The notes under the pieces were generated by a model that did not search any database, was not told the DNA's origin, and was given only the letters and a program-made list of their open reading frames with translations. Source: Caulobacter segnis ATCC 21756 (GTDB taxonomy: Bacteria; Pseudomonadota; Alphaproteobacteria; Caulobacterales; Caulobacteraceae). From it: 64,000 nucleotides of DNA. Numbering within the stretch: position 1 is the first letter of the stretch; each line of letters opens with the position of its first letter. Made by a program: the position numbers and the translations under genes. Positions 42,960 to 52,600 of the stretch are shown piece by piece. The stretch spans positions 2,790,001 to 2,854,000 of the forward strand of contig NC_014100.1 in NCBI RefSeq assembly GCF_000092285.1. The letters are read 5' to 3'.

Positions 42960-43072
42960 AAGCAAAAGAGCGCTGGCGATTGCCAGCGCTCCTTGATGAA
43001 AGAAAACACGATTTATTTCAGGCGCTTACAGCATTTTTCGATAGTCGCTGAACGCCCTAAAATGACGCCCCG
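42757..43072. other. Island right end: non-coding region between integrase and guaA
   Basis: A 316-base A/T-rich stretch without a gene. It contains four of the five exact TACCGTCA repeats, a 15-base repeat TTTCAGGGACTTGAG (about 42851-42865) that also occurs inside the integrase 5' end (about 42725-42739), and the terminator hairpin at 42961-42992. The attachment core is expected at the guaA stop codon (43073-43090). Confidence 0.6.
42961..42992 (-). terminator. Intrinsic terminator downstream of guaA
   Basis: GAGCGCTGGC (42968-42977) and GCCAGCGCTC (42982-42991) form a perfect 10-bp stem with a GATT loop. On the minus strand it is followed by TTTTGCTTT, so it terminates guaA transcription about 80 bases past the stop codon. 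If the attachment core is at the guaA end, this terminator belongs to the island. Confidence 0.75.
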
Positions 43073-44635
43073 TCACTCCCACTCGATCGTGCCGGGCGGT
43101 TTGCTGGTCACGTCGTAGACCACGCGGTTGACGCCGCGAACCTCGTTGATGATCCGCGTGGCGGTCTTGCCCAGCACGGGCCAGGGGAACTCGAAGAAGT
43201 CGGCGGTCATGCCGTCGGTCGAGGTCACAGCGCGCAGGGCCAAGACGTTCTCGTAGGTGCGGGCGTCGCCCATCACGCCCACTGTCTTCACGGGGAGCAG
43301 CACGGCGAAGGCCTGCCAGATCTGGTCATAGAGGCCGGCGTTGCGGATCTCCTCCAGATAGATGGCGTCGGCTTCCTGCAGCACCTTGACCTTCTCGGGC
43401 GTGATCTCGCCGGGGATACGAATGGCCAGGCCCGGGCCGGGGAACGGGTGACGGCCGACGAAGGCCGGGGCCAAGCCCAGCTCGACGCCCAGGGCGCGGA
43501 CCTCGTCCTTGAAGAGCTCCCGCAGCGGCTCGACCAGCTTCAGCTTCATGTAGTCCGGCAGGCCGCCGACATTGTGGTGGCTCTTGATCACCGCCGAGGG
43601 GCCACCGCGCGCCGAAACGCTCTCGACGACGTCGGGATAGAGCGTCCCTTGGGCCAGGAACTGCGCGCCGTCGATCTTGGCCGCTTCCTTGTCGAACACG
43701 TCGATGAACAGGCGGCCGATGGTCTTGCGCTTGGTCTCCGGATCGCTGACCCCCGCCAGTTCGCCGAGGAACAGGTCGCCGGCGTCCACGTGGACCAGCG
43801 GGATGTTGTAGTGGTCGCGGAACAGGGTCACGACCTGCTCGGCCTCGTTCTTGCGCAGCAGGCCCGTGTCGACGAACACGCAGGTCAGCTGGTCGCCGAT
43901 GGCCTCGTGGATCAGCACGGCGGCCACCGAGCTGTCGACGCCGCCCGACAGGCCGCAGATCACCTTGCCGGTCCCCACTTGGTCGCGGATCTTCTGAACC
44001 ATCTCCTGACGGAAGGCCGCCATGGTCCAGTCGCCCTTCAGGCCGGCGATGTTGAACAGGAAGTTCCGGTACATCTTGGCCCCGTTGACGGTGTGGTACA
44101 CCTCGGGGTGGAACTGCAGGGCGTAGATCTTCTTGGCGTCATTGGCGATGGCCGCGAACGGCGCGCCGGTCGAGGTGGCGATGACCTCAAAGCCGTCCGG
44201 AATGGCGGTGACGCGATCGCCGTGGCTCATCCAGACGGTCTCAACGCCGCCGACGCCGGCCAGACCCTGGAACATCGGGCTGTCCTTGCCAACGGTCAGT
44301 TCGGCGCGGCCGAACTCGCCGGCGTGGCCGCCCTCGACCTTGCCGCCTAGAACGTCGCACAGCAGTTGCTGGCCGTAGCAGATGGCCAGCAGCGGCAGAC
44401 CCAGGTCGAACAGCTTGCGGCCGATGCGGGGGCTGTCGGCCTCCAGCACGCTGGCCGGACCGCCCGACAGGATGATGGCGCTGGGCTTGTATTCGTCGAC
44501 GACGGCCTCGGCCTTGTCGAACGGATGGATCTCGCAATAGACGCCGGCCTCGCGCACGCGGCGGGCGATGAGTTGGGTCACCTGGCTGCCGAAGTCGACG
44601 ATCAGGACGCGCTGGTGGTTCGGTTCAGGGGTCAT
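43073..44635 (-). CDS. guaA: GMP synthase (glutamine-hydrolysing)
   Basis: A 520-residue enzyme of standard length that converts XMP to GMP (EC 6.3.5.2). The N-terminal class I amidotransferase has the nucleophile in CYGQQLL and the His-Glu pair in [10 protein letters not shown]. The ATP-pyrophosphatase loop is [13 protein letters not shown], and the C-terminal dimerisation domain ends KPPGTIEWE. It is the last gene of a guaB-MAPEG-rsmB-guaA transcript. Its 3' end forms the junction with the island and still encodes a complete C-terminus, as is usual for integration at guaA. Confidence 0.98.
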   Translation of the reverse strand: MTPEPNHQRVLIVDFGSQVTQLIARRVREAGVYCEIHPFDKAEAVVDEYKPSAIILSGGPASVLEADSPRIGRKLFDLGLPLLAICYGQQLLCDVLGGKVEGGHAGEFGRAELTVGKDSPMFQGLAGVGGVETVWMSHGDRVTAIPDGFEVIATSTGAPFAAIANDAKKIYALQFHPEVYHTVNGAKMYRNFLFNIAGLKGDWTMAAFRQEMVQKIRDQVGTGKVICGLSGGVDSSVAAVLIHEAIGDQLTCVFVDTGLLRKNEAEQVVTLFRDHYNIPLVHVDAGDLFLGELAGVSDPETKRKTIGRLFIDVFDKEAAKIDGAQFLAQGTLYPDVVESVSARGGPSAVIKSHHNVGGLPDYMKLKLVEPLRELFKDEVRALGVELGLAPAFVGRHPFPGPGLAIRIPGEITPEKVKVLQEADAIYLEEIRNAGLYDQIWQAFAVLLPVKTVGVMGDARTYENVLALRAVTSTDGMTADFFEFPWPVLGKTATRIINEVRGVNRVVYDVTSKPPGTIEWE

Positions 44636-44665
44636 CGGCGGGTCTCCAGCGGTCTGGCGTTCAGG

Positions 44666-45946
44666 TCAGGGCGTATAGGTGGATCGTTCCAGCACGGCGG
44701 CGAAGAAGCCGTCCGTCCCGGCGCGGTAAGGGGTCAGGCGCAGATAGCCTTCGGGGGTCACGTGCTGCTCGACGCCCGCCAGGGCGATCGGCTTCACGGT
44801 GAATTCGGGGTGGCGTTCGAGGAAGCCGGCGACGCGGTCCTCGTTCTCGTCGGTCAGCAGCGAGCAGGTGACATAGACCATGCGGCCGCCGGCCTTCACG
44901 AAGGTCGCGGCGTCCTCCAGCACGCTGTCCTGCTCGATCTGGCGCTTGGCCAGTTGGTCGGGCGACAGACGCCACTTGGCGTCGGGGTGGCGGCGCCAGG
45001 TGCCGGCGCCGGTGCAGGGGGCGTCGACGAAGACGACGTCGATCTTGCCCTCCAGGCCCTTCAGCGGGGTCGCCTCGATCGGCGAGCGGATCTGCAGGTT
45101 GCGGACCCCTGCCCTCTGACCCCGACGGATCGTGTCGGCGAGGCGGCGGGCGTCGGCGTCGTGGGCGAAGATCTGGCCGCTGTTGCCCATGGCGGCGGCG
45201 AGCGCGAGCGTCTTGCCGCCCCCGCCGGCGCAGAAGTCCAGCACCTGCTTGCCCTTGACCTCGCCCGCCACGGCGGCGGCGATCTGCGAGCCCAGATCCT
45301 GGACCTCGAACCAGCCCTTGGAAAAGGCCGGCACGGCCTCGACGGACGGGGTGCGGTCAGCGGCCGCCGGCGCCGGAATGCGGAAGGCGTTCGGCAGGAT
45401 GCCCGCCGGCGCGGCGTGGATCGGCGCCAACGCCTTGGCGGCGCGCTCGGCGTCGGTCTTCAAGGTGTTGACCCGCAGGTCCACCGGCGCGCGCTCGGAC
45501 AGGGCCCGCATCTCGACGGTCTGGTCGGCGCCCAACGTGCGGATCAGCCGCTCTTCCAGCCAATCTGGATAGTCGCCGACGACCGGGGCGGGTGCGTTGC
45601 CCAACGCGATCGGGCTGGCCAGACGCTCACGCTCGGCGTCGGTCAGGGCGCCAAAGCCATGTTCCTCGGCCGTGGCTTCGGCGATCCGCTCGGGCGTCCA
45701 AGCCCAGGTGAAGGCCAGCACGCCCAGAACGACGCCGCGCGGGCTGGCGTCGCCCATCATCCACCCCAGCGAACGCTTGCGACGCAGGGCGTCCAGCACG
45801 AGGCCGGAGACGAAGGCCCGATCCTTGGAGCCTGCGTAGCGGGCCGCCTCGCCCCAGCGCTTCAGCGCCATCTTTACTGGAAAATGCCGCGTCTCGATCT
45901 CGGTGAGAACCTCGATCGCCGCTGAAACCCGTCCTCCGTCGCGCAT
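44666..45946 (-). CDS. rsmB: 16S rRNA m5C methyltransferase, RsmB/NOP family
   Basis: A 426-residue S-adenosylmethionine-dependent methyltransferase, predicted to act on 16S rRNA. The N-terminus is the NusB-like domain. The catalytic part contains LDFCAGGGGKTLALAAAMG (SAM site), VDAPCTGAGTWRRHPDAKW (motif IV cysteine) and VYVTCSLLTDEN (motif VI catalytic cysteine). The start at 45946 shares one base with the MAPEG stop codon; the longer frame to 46237 overlaps that gene and is not real. Which member of the family (RsmB or a paralogue) is not certain. The product may methylate another RNA cytosine. Confidence 0.88.
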   Translation of the reverse strand: MRDGGRVSAAIEVLTEIETRHFPVKMALKRWGEAARYAGSKDRAFVSGLVLDALRRKRSLGWMMGDASPRGVVLGVLAFTWAWTPERIAEATAEEHGFGALTDAERERLASPIALGNAPAPVVGDYPDWLEERLIRTLGADQTVEMRALSERAPVDLRVNTLKTDAERAAKALAPIHAAPAGILPNAFRIPAPAAADRTPSVEAVPAFSKGWFEVQDLGSQIAAAVAGEVKGKQVLDFCAGGGGKTLALAAAMGNSGQIFAHDADARRLADTIRRGQRAGVRNLQIRSPIEATPLKGLEGKIDVVFVDAPCTGAGTWRRHPDAKWRLSPDQLAKRQIEQDSVLEDAATFVKAGGRMVYVTCSLLTDENEDRVAGFLERHPEFTVKPIALAGVEQHVTPEGYLRLTPYRAGTDGFFAAVLERSTYTP

Positions 45947-46341
45947 CAGACGACCAGGGCCAGAAGGGTCAGGAAAATCCCCGTGAAGGAGACGGCCCAC
46001 GCGATGCTGCGCACCCAGGGCGCGCCCAGCGCGTAGAGCGGCAGGAAGGCGATGCGGCCGCCGACATAGAGGCCCGAGCCCACCAAAGTCAGCGTCCCGA
46101 ACCGGCCGCCCAGATAGGCGACCAGCACGGCGGCGGCGAAGAACGGGAAGCTTTCGCGGTAGTTGGCGAAGGCCCGCTCCAGTCGCGCGGCCACGCCGCT
46201 GACCGGAAAGGGCTCGTCGCGCGGACCGGCGCTCCACTTCAGGCCCCGCTGTGACACGCCCGCCAAGGCCGCCGCCAGCAGGTGGACGAGGCCGATCAGG
46301 ACCGCCACGCCCAGCATCTGAAGTTCGAACGCCATCCGCAT
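45946..46341 (-). CDS. MAPEG family membrane protein
   Basis: A 131-residue protein with four membrane helices, matching the MAPEG (membrane-associated eicosanoid/glutathione metabolism) family: LGVAVLIGLVHLLAAALAG, the conserved ERAFANYRESFPFFAAAVL and YVGGRIAFLPLYALG. It is encoded 3 bases after guaB and overlaps rsmB by 1 base, so it is co-transcribed with the purine genes. The physiological role in bacteria is unclear. Confidence 0.88.
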   Translation of the reverse strand: MRMAFELQMLGVAVLIGLVHLLAAALAGVSQRGLKWSAGPRDEPFPVSGVAARLERAFANYRESFPFFAAAVLVAYLGGRFGTLTLVGSGLYVGGRIAFLPLYALGAPWVRSIAWAVSFTGIFLTLLALVV

Positions 46342-46344
46342 CGT

Positions 46345-47937
<1,593 letters not shown>

Positions 47938-47945
47938 TCATCCGC

Positions 47946-48149
47946 CTAGACGGGCTTGGCTCCGGGGGTCCCGCACTTGGCGAACTTGCCCTTGGCGTCC
48001 TTGCACTTGGTCGGCTTGGTGGGCGCGGCGGCGGCCGGACACTTGACGAACTTGCCCTTGGCGTCGCGGCACGGCGCGGCGGCGTAGGCGGCGCTGGCGC
48101 TCGACAGGGCGACGGCGAACGCGAGAGCGAGACGGAGGATCTTGGACAT
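47946..48149 (-). CDS. Small secreted protein with two CxDAKGKFxKC motifs
   Basis: A 67-residue protein. The start at 48149 follows a GAGAG site. A signal peptide (SKILRLALAFAVALSSASAAYA) precedes a mature chain of about 45 residues with two near-identical motifs, CRDAKGKFVKC and CKDAKGKFAKC, separated by an Ala/Pro/Thr linker. The four cysteines could form two disulphide loops or bind metal in the periplasm. I know no function. A longer frame to 48236 lacks a signal sequence at its start and is less likely. Confidence 0.65.
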   Translation of the reverse strand: MSKILRLALAFAVALSSASAAYAAAPCRDAKGKFVKCPAAAAPTKPTKCKDAKGKFAKCGTPGAKPV

Positions 48150-48286
48150 AGCGGGTCTCTCGTAAGCGCGGATGCTCCGCAAGGGCCCGCGCGGGCGAGC
48201 CGCGCGAGGCCAGCAATGAGAAACACAGATTTTCAAGAAAATTCAGCGACTTGAAGATGATCGCCCCCGCCGCGACAACCCCTGCG

Positions 48287-49333
48287 TCAGTCGGCGAGGC
48301 TGCCCAGGCTTGAGCGACCGGACTTTGACACCACCGCAAGCGCGTCGCCCGTGCGGATGATCTCATCGGACGACGGGCTTTCGATCACGGCTCCGTCGGC
48401 GCGTTCGATCCTAACCACCAGCACGCCGCCGCTCCGCCGTTCGAGTTCCCCAACGGTGGCCTTGCGAGCGCCGAGGTTCGGGGGCGCGGTGATCACGCGC
48501 AGGTCAAGGCCCAGCTTGGCCAGCCCCTCGTCCGTGCCGTCGCCCTTGGGCTCTTCTCCGCGCAGGAAATTCACGAGCCGCGGATACAGGATCATCTCGG
48601 CGATACGCTCGGCGCCGATATGGGCCGGCATCACCACGCGATCGGCGCCGGCCTGCACCAGCTTGCGTTCGGTGGTGGGGCGCTCGCCGCGGGCGATGAT
48701 CTCGAGCTTGGGATTGAGGCTGCGGGCCGACAGCGTGATGAAGACGTTGGCGGCGTCGTCGGGGAGCACCGTGGCCAGCACCTTGGCGCGTTCGACATGC
48801 AGCATCCGCAACACGTCCTCGTCGGTGGCGTCGGCATGACGGCAGAGATAGCCGAGCGCCCTCGCCTCCTGGCAGCGCGCCTCGTCGCGCTCGGCGATCA
48901 CGAAGGTCTCGCCGACCGACGCCAGCTCTCCGGCCAGCATGAGTCCGATGCGCCCAAAGCCGCAGATGATGGTGTGGCCGTCCAGCCGGTCGATGTCGCG
49001 TTCCACGCGCTTTCCAAAGAACTGTTCGAGTTGAGACTGGGTGAGCGCCTGCACCAGCGAGCCGGTGACGATGATGACGCCCGTGCACCCGAACACCATC
49101 GTGGCCATGGTGACGCCGTGCAAGTAGTGGCTGTCGATCGGCCGGACTTCGCCATAGCCGACCGTGAAGATGGTCAAGGTGACCATGTACAGCGCGTCGC
49201 CGAACGACCATCCGTCCGCCATATAGGCGACGATCGCGCAGGCGGCGACGAACAATACGAAGGCGATAGAGATCGCCAGGTTCCTGAAGGGCCTGGCGAC
49301 CAATCCTCCGATGACGCCCCCCTGGTCGCTCAC
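48287..49333 (-). CDS. Two-TM potassium channel with RCK (TrkA-N/TrkA-C) domains
   Basis: A 348-residue channel subunit. Two membrane helices (LAISIAFVLFVAACAIVAYM and HGVTMATMVFGCTGVIIVTG) flank the selectivity filter TIFTVGYGEVRP. A Rossmann RCK-N domain (TIICGFGRIGLMLAGEL) and a C-terminal TrkA-C domain (LVVRIERADGAVIESPSS) follow. The filter TVGYGE is typical of K+ channels. It overlaps rlmE by 4 bases and is the last gene of a ppx-rlmE-channel operon. Gating by NAD(H), nucleotides or Ca2+ is possible but cannot be read from sequence. Confidence 0.9.
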   Translation of the reverse strand: MSDQGGVIGGLVARPFRNLAISIAFVLFVAACAIVAYMADGWSFGDALYMVTLTIFTVGYGEVRPIDSHYLHGVTMATMVFGCTGVIIVTGSLVQALTQSQLEQFFGKRVERDIDRLDGHTIICGFGRIGLMLAGELASVGETFVIAERDEARCQEARALGYLCRHADATDEDVLRMLHVERAKVLATVLPDDAANVFITLSARSLNPKLEIIARGERPTTERKLVQAGADRVVMPAHIGAERIAEMILYPRLVNFLRGEEPKGDGTDEGLAKLGLDLRVITAPPNLGARKATVGELERRSGGVLVVRIERADGAVIESPSSDEIIRTGDALAVVSKSGRSSLGSLAD

Positions 49334-50037
49334 CGCCCCTTGAACCCCGTCGCGACGAGGAAGACCTCCGAACTGTCCTGCCGGCTGGCCTTGGGCTTGA
49401 AATGCTGGACCTTGGTGAAATGGCGCTTGAGCTTGCCGATGACCTCGGCCGTCTCGCCGCCTTGGAACGCCTTGGCGACGAAGGCGCCGCCGGGCTTGAG
49501 CACATCCACGGCGAACTCGGCGGCGATCTCGATCAGACCGACGATCCGCAGGTGGTCGGTCTCGCGATGGCCCACGGTGTTAGGCGCCATGTCGGACATG
49601 ACCAGATCCGGCTCGCCGCCCAGAATCTCCATCAGCTTCTCGGGCGCGCCGTCGGCCGTGAAGTCCATCTCCAGGATGTGGGCCGGCGCGACAGGATCGA
49701 CCGGCAGGAGGTCGATGCCCGCAAGATCGGTAACCCCGCGCTCGACCGCGATTTGCAGCCAGCCGCCTGGGGCGCAACCCAGGTCGATGACCCTCGCGCC
49801 CTTGCGGAAGAAGTGAAACTTTTCGTCGATCTCGCTGATCTTGAACGCGGCCCGGCTGCGATAGCCCAGGGCCCGCGCCTTGGCCGAGAACGGATCGTTG
49901 ATCTGCCGCTCCAGCCAGGCCTGCTGGCTAGGCGTGCGGCCGTAGGCGGTCTTCAGGCGCGCCGGCTTGCCGCGCCCGCCCTCGGAGCCGCCCGTGGGCG
50001 GCTTCACCATGCGGCGACGGGGAGGATCTTCGCTCAT
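49330..50037 (-). CDS. rlmE: 23S rRNA 2'-O-methyltransferase RlmE (FtsJ/RrmJ)
   Basis: A 235-residue enzyme methylating U2552 of 23S rRNA. The conserved SRAAFKISEIDEKF (first catalytic Lys) precedes the SAM motif VIDLGCAPGGWLQIA. The catalytic Asp lies in LVMSDMAPNTVG, the second Lys in FVAKAFQGGE, and the last acidic residue in the final strand. A basic N-terminal extension of about 25 residues (KPARLKTAYGRTP) is common in alphaproteobacteria. It overlaps both neighbours by 4 bases. Confidence 0.95.
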   Translation of the reverse strand: MSEDPPRRRMVKPPTGGSEGGRGKPARLKTAYGRTPSQQAWLERQINDPFSAKARALGYRSRAAFKISEIDEKFHFFRKGARVIDLGCAPGGWLQIAVERGVTDLAGIDLLPVDPVAPAHILEMDFTADGAPEKLMEILGGEPDLVMSDMAPNTVGHRETDHLRIVGLIEIAAEFAVDVLKPGGAFVAKAFQGGETAEVIGKLKRHFTKVQHFKPKASRQDSSEVFLVATGFKGR

Positions 50038-51140
50038 GCGGACACCGGCTTCTTGGATGCGCCACCGCGACGGCGCCGGCGCGGGCGCTTCTGCTGGTCG
50101 GACATCAGGGACATCAGAAGCCCCTCTCTAAGCCCTCGATCGGCGACACGCACGCGCGAACATGGCCAGAGCTCCTGCACCGCCTGAAGGATCGCCGCGC
50201 CAGCCAGCACCAGATCGGCGCGATCGGCCCCGATGCACGGTTCCTGCGCTCGCTCGGCCGACGTCAAAGATAGAAGGCGAGCGGCAGCCACATCGCAGTC
50301 GTCGCGCCGCATCCACAGTCCGTCGACGACGTTACGATCGTAGCGCGGCAGTCCAAGATGCAGACCCGCCAGGCTGGTGATCGCCCCTGAGGTTCCGACC
50401 AGATGCGCCCGCCCTTCCGCGAAGATCGGGCGCATCGGCTCAGCGTGCGGAAAGCCTTCGATGCGTGCTTTGACGTCGTCGACCATGGCGCGGAACCAGG
50501 CCTCCGTGGCGACTTCGCCTTCCGGGAAGCGCTCCGCCAGCGTGACCACGCCGACCGGGATCGACAGCCACGCCTTTATAGGCAACTTCCAGGCGGCGAA
50601 CTGGCGAGGCCTGGCGTCGAGACCGCCGCCTTTCAGATCCACCCAGGACAGCTCGGTCGAACCGCCGCCGACGTCGACAACCAGCGCCGCGTCCTGCTCG
50701 CGATCGAACAGGCTCATGCAGCCGGCGACGGAGAGTTGAGCTTCCTCCCGAGGGCTGATGATTTGAAGCTTCAGTCCGGTCTCTTCGTGAACGCGCCGCA
50801 CGAAGTCAGGACCATTGGTCGCGCCGCGGCAAGCCTGGGTGGCCACCGCCTTGACCCGCACCGCCTTGCGGCGGCGGATCTTCTCGGCGCACACTTTCAG
50901 GGCCGCCAGCGAGCGATCCATGGCCGCCTCGGAGAGCATGCCGCTCTGCGACAGTCCCTCTCCCAGCCGAACGATGCGGGAATAGGCCTCAACAACGCGG
51001 AATCCTCGCGGTGAGGGTGTGGCCACCAGGAGGCGGCAGTTGTTGGTCCCCAGATCGAGCGCCGCGTAGCACGACGACTCTTCCGGCGACCGCCGACGCC
51101 GCCCTGACGGGGCGCCGGGCGCGCGCGGCGCCTCCGACAT
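50034..51140 (-). CDS. Exopolyphosphatase/pppGpp phosphatase family (Ppx/GppA)
   Basis: A 368-residue member of the sugar-kinase/actin-like ATPase superfamily. The phosphate-1 motif is AALDLGTNNCRLLVA and the phosphate-2 motif VVDVGGGSTELSWV. The EEAQLSVAGCMSLF segment contains the general base region. It is the short, single-module form lacking the C-terminal HD domain of E. coli Ppx. The exact substrate (polyphosphate or pppGpp) is not resolved. The ends are extended by basic tails. It is the first gene of the operon with rlmE. Confidence 0.9.
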   Translation of the reverse strand: MSEAPRAPGAPSGRRRRSPEESSCYAALDLGTNNCRLLVATPSPRGFRVVEAYSRIVRLGEGLSQSGMLSEAAMDRSLAALKVCAEKIRRRKAVRVKAVATQACRGATNGPDFVRRVHEETGLKLQIISPREEAQLSVAGCMSLFDREQDAALVVDVGGGSTELSWVDLKGGGLDARPRQFAAWKLPIKAWLSIPVGVVTLAERFPEGEVATEAWFRAMVDDVKARIEGFPHAEPMRPIFAEGRAHLVGTSGAITSLAGLHLGLPRYDRNVVDGLWMRRDDCDVAAARLLSLTSAERAQEPCIGADRADLVLAGAAILQAVQELWPCSRVRVADRGLREGLLMSLMSDQQKRPRRRRRGGASKKPVSA

Positions 51141-51304
51141 GGTTCAAACCACCTGTCTCGCAGGCGTCGCGAACGGTTGCGACGCCTCACTTCGACTCGA
51201 CCATAGCACGTGGCTCGTCCTTCGGAAGGGCGTCGCCTTGTCTTCAGGGTTCGGAAGCTCCTACGTTCAGCTTTCAGTCAGGTAGCCGTGCTATTCTCCA
51301 AACC

Positions 51305-51634
51305 ATGAATTCGAGACTCGCCAAATTTGCGATCGGACAGGTCGTCAGGCACCGCATCTTCCCGTTCCGGGGCGTGGTGTTCGACGTCGACCCTGTGTTC
51401 GCCAATACGGAAGAGTGGTGGGAGTCGATTCCTGAAGAGATCCGCCCCACCAAGGATCAGCCGTTCTATCACCTGCTGGCCGAGAACGAGGACAACAGCT
51501 ACGTCGCTTACGTGTCCGAGCAGAACCTGCTGCCCGACGACAGCGGCGAGCCGGTCGGCCACCCGCAAACGGCGGTGATCTTCGAGTCCTTCGACCACGG
51601 CCAATACAAGCTTCGGCCTCGAATCTCGCACTAG
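51305..51634 (+). CDS. hspQ: Heat shock protein HspQ
   Basis: A 109-residue protein of the HspQ/YccV family. Conserved elements are KFAIGQVVRHRIFPFRGVVF, VDPVFANTEEWWESIP, DQPFYHLLAE and YVSEQNLLPDD. HspQ binds hemimethylated DNA-associated factors and in enterobacteria modulates Lon-dependent proteolysis. The start is fixed by the family N-terminus; a frame open from 51011 has no family similarity before 51305. It is divergent from the ppx operon. Confidence 0.93.
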   Translation: MNSRLAKFAIGQVVRHRIFPFRGVVFDVDPVFANTEEWWESIPEEIRPTKDQPFYHLLAENEDNSYVAYVSEQNLLPDDSGEPVGHPQTAVIFESFDHGQYKLRPRISH

Positions 51635-51715
51635 GCGGCAAACCTATCCGCCCAATCGCGCTATTTGCGCAAACTCCGAACAGCTTTTGCGAAAATCGGG
51701 GCGTAGCGTCGTCGA

Positions 51716-52600
51716 ATGAGCGGAGAAGGCATCAGTAGCGCGCCCCCGCCGGGAGCGAACCAGGATTGGACGATCGATCAGGGCTGGGAAGCCTATTCCC
51801 AGGCCGACCATGACGTCTGGATCACGTTGTACGAACGCCAGACCCAAATGCTGAATGGCCGGGCCTGCGACGAATTCCTGCGAGGTCTGGACGCGCTGGA
51901 CCTTCATCGCGCGGGCATTCCCGACTTCAAACGCATCAACGAGGAGCTCCAGCGGCTGACGGGCTGGAGCGTGGTGGCCGTGCCGGGCTTGGTGCCCGAC
52001 GACGTCTTCTTCGACCACCTCGCCAACCGTCGCTTCCCCGCCGGCCAGTTCATCCGCACGCCGCATGAGCTGGACTACCTGCAAGAGCCGGACATCTTCC
52101 ACGATGTCTTCGGCCACGTTCCGATGCTGACCGACCCGACCTTCGCCGACTACATGCAGGCCTATGGCGAAGGGGGGCGCCGCGCCCTGGGGCTGGGACG
52201 CCTGGCCAACTTGGCGCGGCTCTACTGGTACACGGTGGAGTTCGGCCTGATGAACACGCCGGAGGGGCTCAGGATCTACGGCGCGGGCATCGTCTCGTCG
52301 CGCGCCGAGTCCATCTTCGCCCTGGACGATCCCTCCCCTAACCGGATCGGCTTCGAGTTGGAGCGGGTGATGCGCACCCTCTATCGGATCGATGACTTCC
52401 AGCAGGTCTATTTCGTGATCGACTCGATCCAGACCCTGCAGGAGGTGACGCTCCGCGACTTCGGCGCGCTCTACGAGCGCCTGTCGGGGGCCAGCGACAT
52501 CGGCGTCGCCGAGATCGTCCCCGGCGACGCCATGATCACCCGCGGAACCCAGGCCTACGCCAGGGCCGGCGGTCGACTGGCCCGCGCCCCGGCTGGCTGA
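51716..52600 (+). CDS. phhA: Phenylalanine-4-hydroxylase
   Basis: A 294-residue monomeric aromatic amino acid hydroxylase that converts phenylalanine to tyrosine using a tetrahydropterin (EC 1.14.16.1). The iron ligands are visible as the two histidines in IFHDVFGHVPML and the glutamate in YWYTVEFGLM. The length fits the bacterial form, without the N-terminal regulatory domain of mammalian enzymes. It follows hspQ on the same strand after 81 bases. The last 46 bases overlap the convergent acyltransferase gene, which is unusual for two conserved genes. Confidence 0.95.
   Translation: MSGEGISSAPPPGANQDWTIDQGWEAYSQADHDVWITLYERQTQMLNGRACDEFLRGLDALDLHRAGIPDFKRINEELQRLTGWSVVAVPGLVPDDVFFDHLANRRFPAGQFIRTPHELDYLQEPDIFHDVFGHVPMLTDPTFADYMQAYGEGGRRALGLGRLANLARLYWYTVEFGLMNTPEGLRIYGAGIVSSRAESIFALDDPSPNRIGFELERVMRTLYRIDDFQQVYFVIDSIQTLQEVTLRDFGALYERLSGASDIGVAEIVPGDAMITRGTQAYARAGGRLARAPAG

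Larger units (their letters stand above)
1..43072. mobile_element. ICE-like genomic island inserted at the guaA 3' end (left end outside window)
   Basis: Everything left of the guaA stop codon has the character of an integrated element: tyrosine integrase next to guaA, relaxase, TraG coupling protein, TraF peptidase, DUF2840, DUF2285, XRE and AlpA regulators, ParB, DUF736 genes, and cargo for defence, lasso-peptide synthesis and arsenate resistance. The 3' end of guaA is a known integration hotspot for islands with integrases of this kind. The right boundary is inferred from the integrase and guaA positions. I could not find a second copy of the guaA end, so the left attachment site is probably beyond base 1. 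No trb or virB genes are present in the visible part, so the element may be only mobilisable, or its secretion genes may lie further left. Confidence 0.75.

Noticed and set aside
42940..43080. CCGTCACTC shared by 42942-42950 and the guaA end as an attachment repeat
   Set aside because: Nine bases is too short, and the first copy is part of the TACCGTCA repeat family. A real attachment core should be longer and lie at the far left end of the island.
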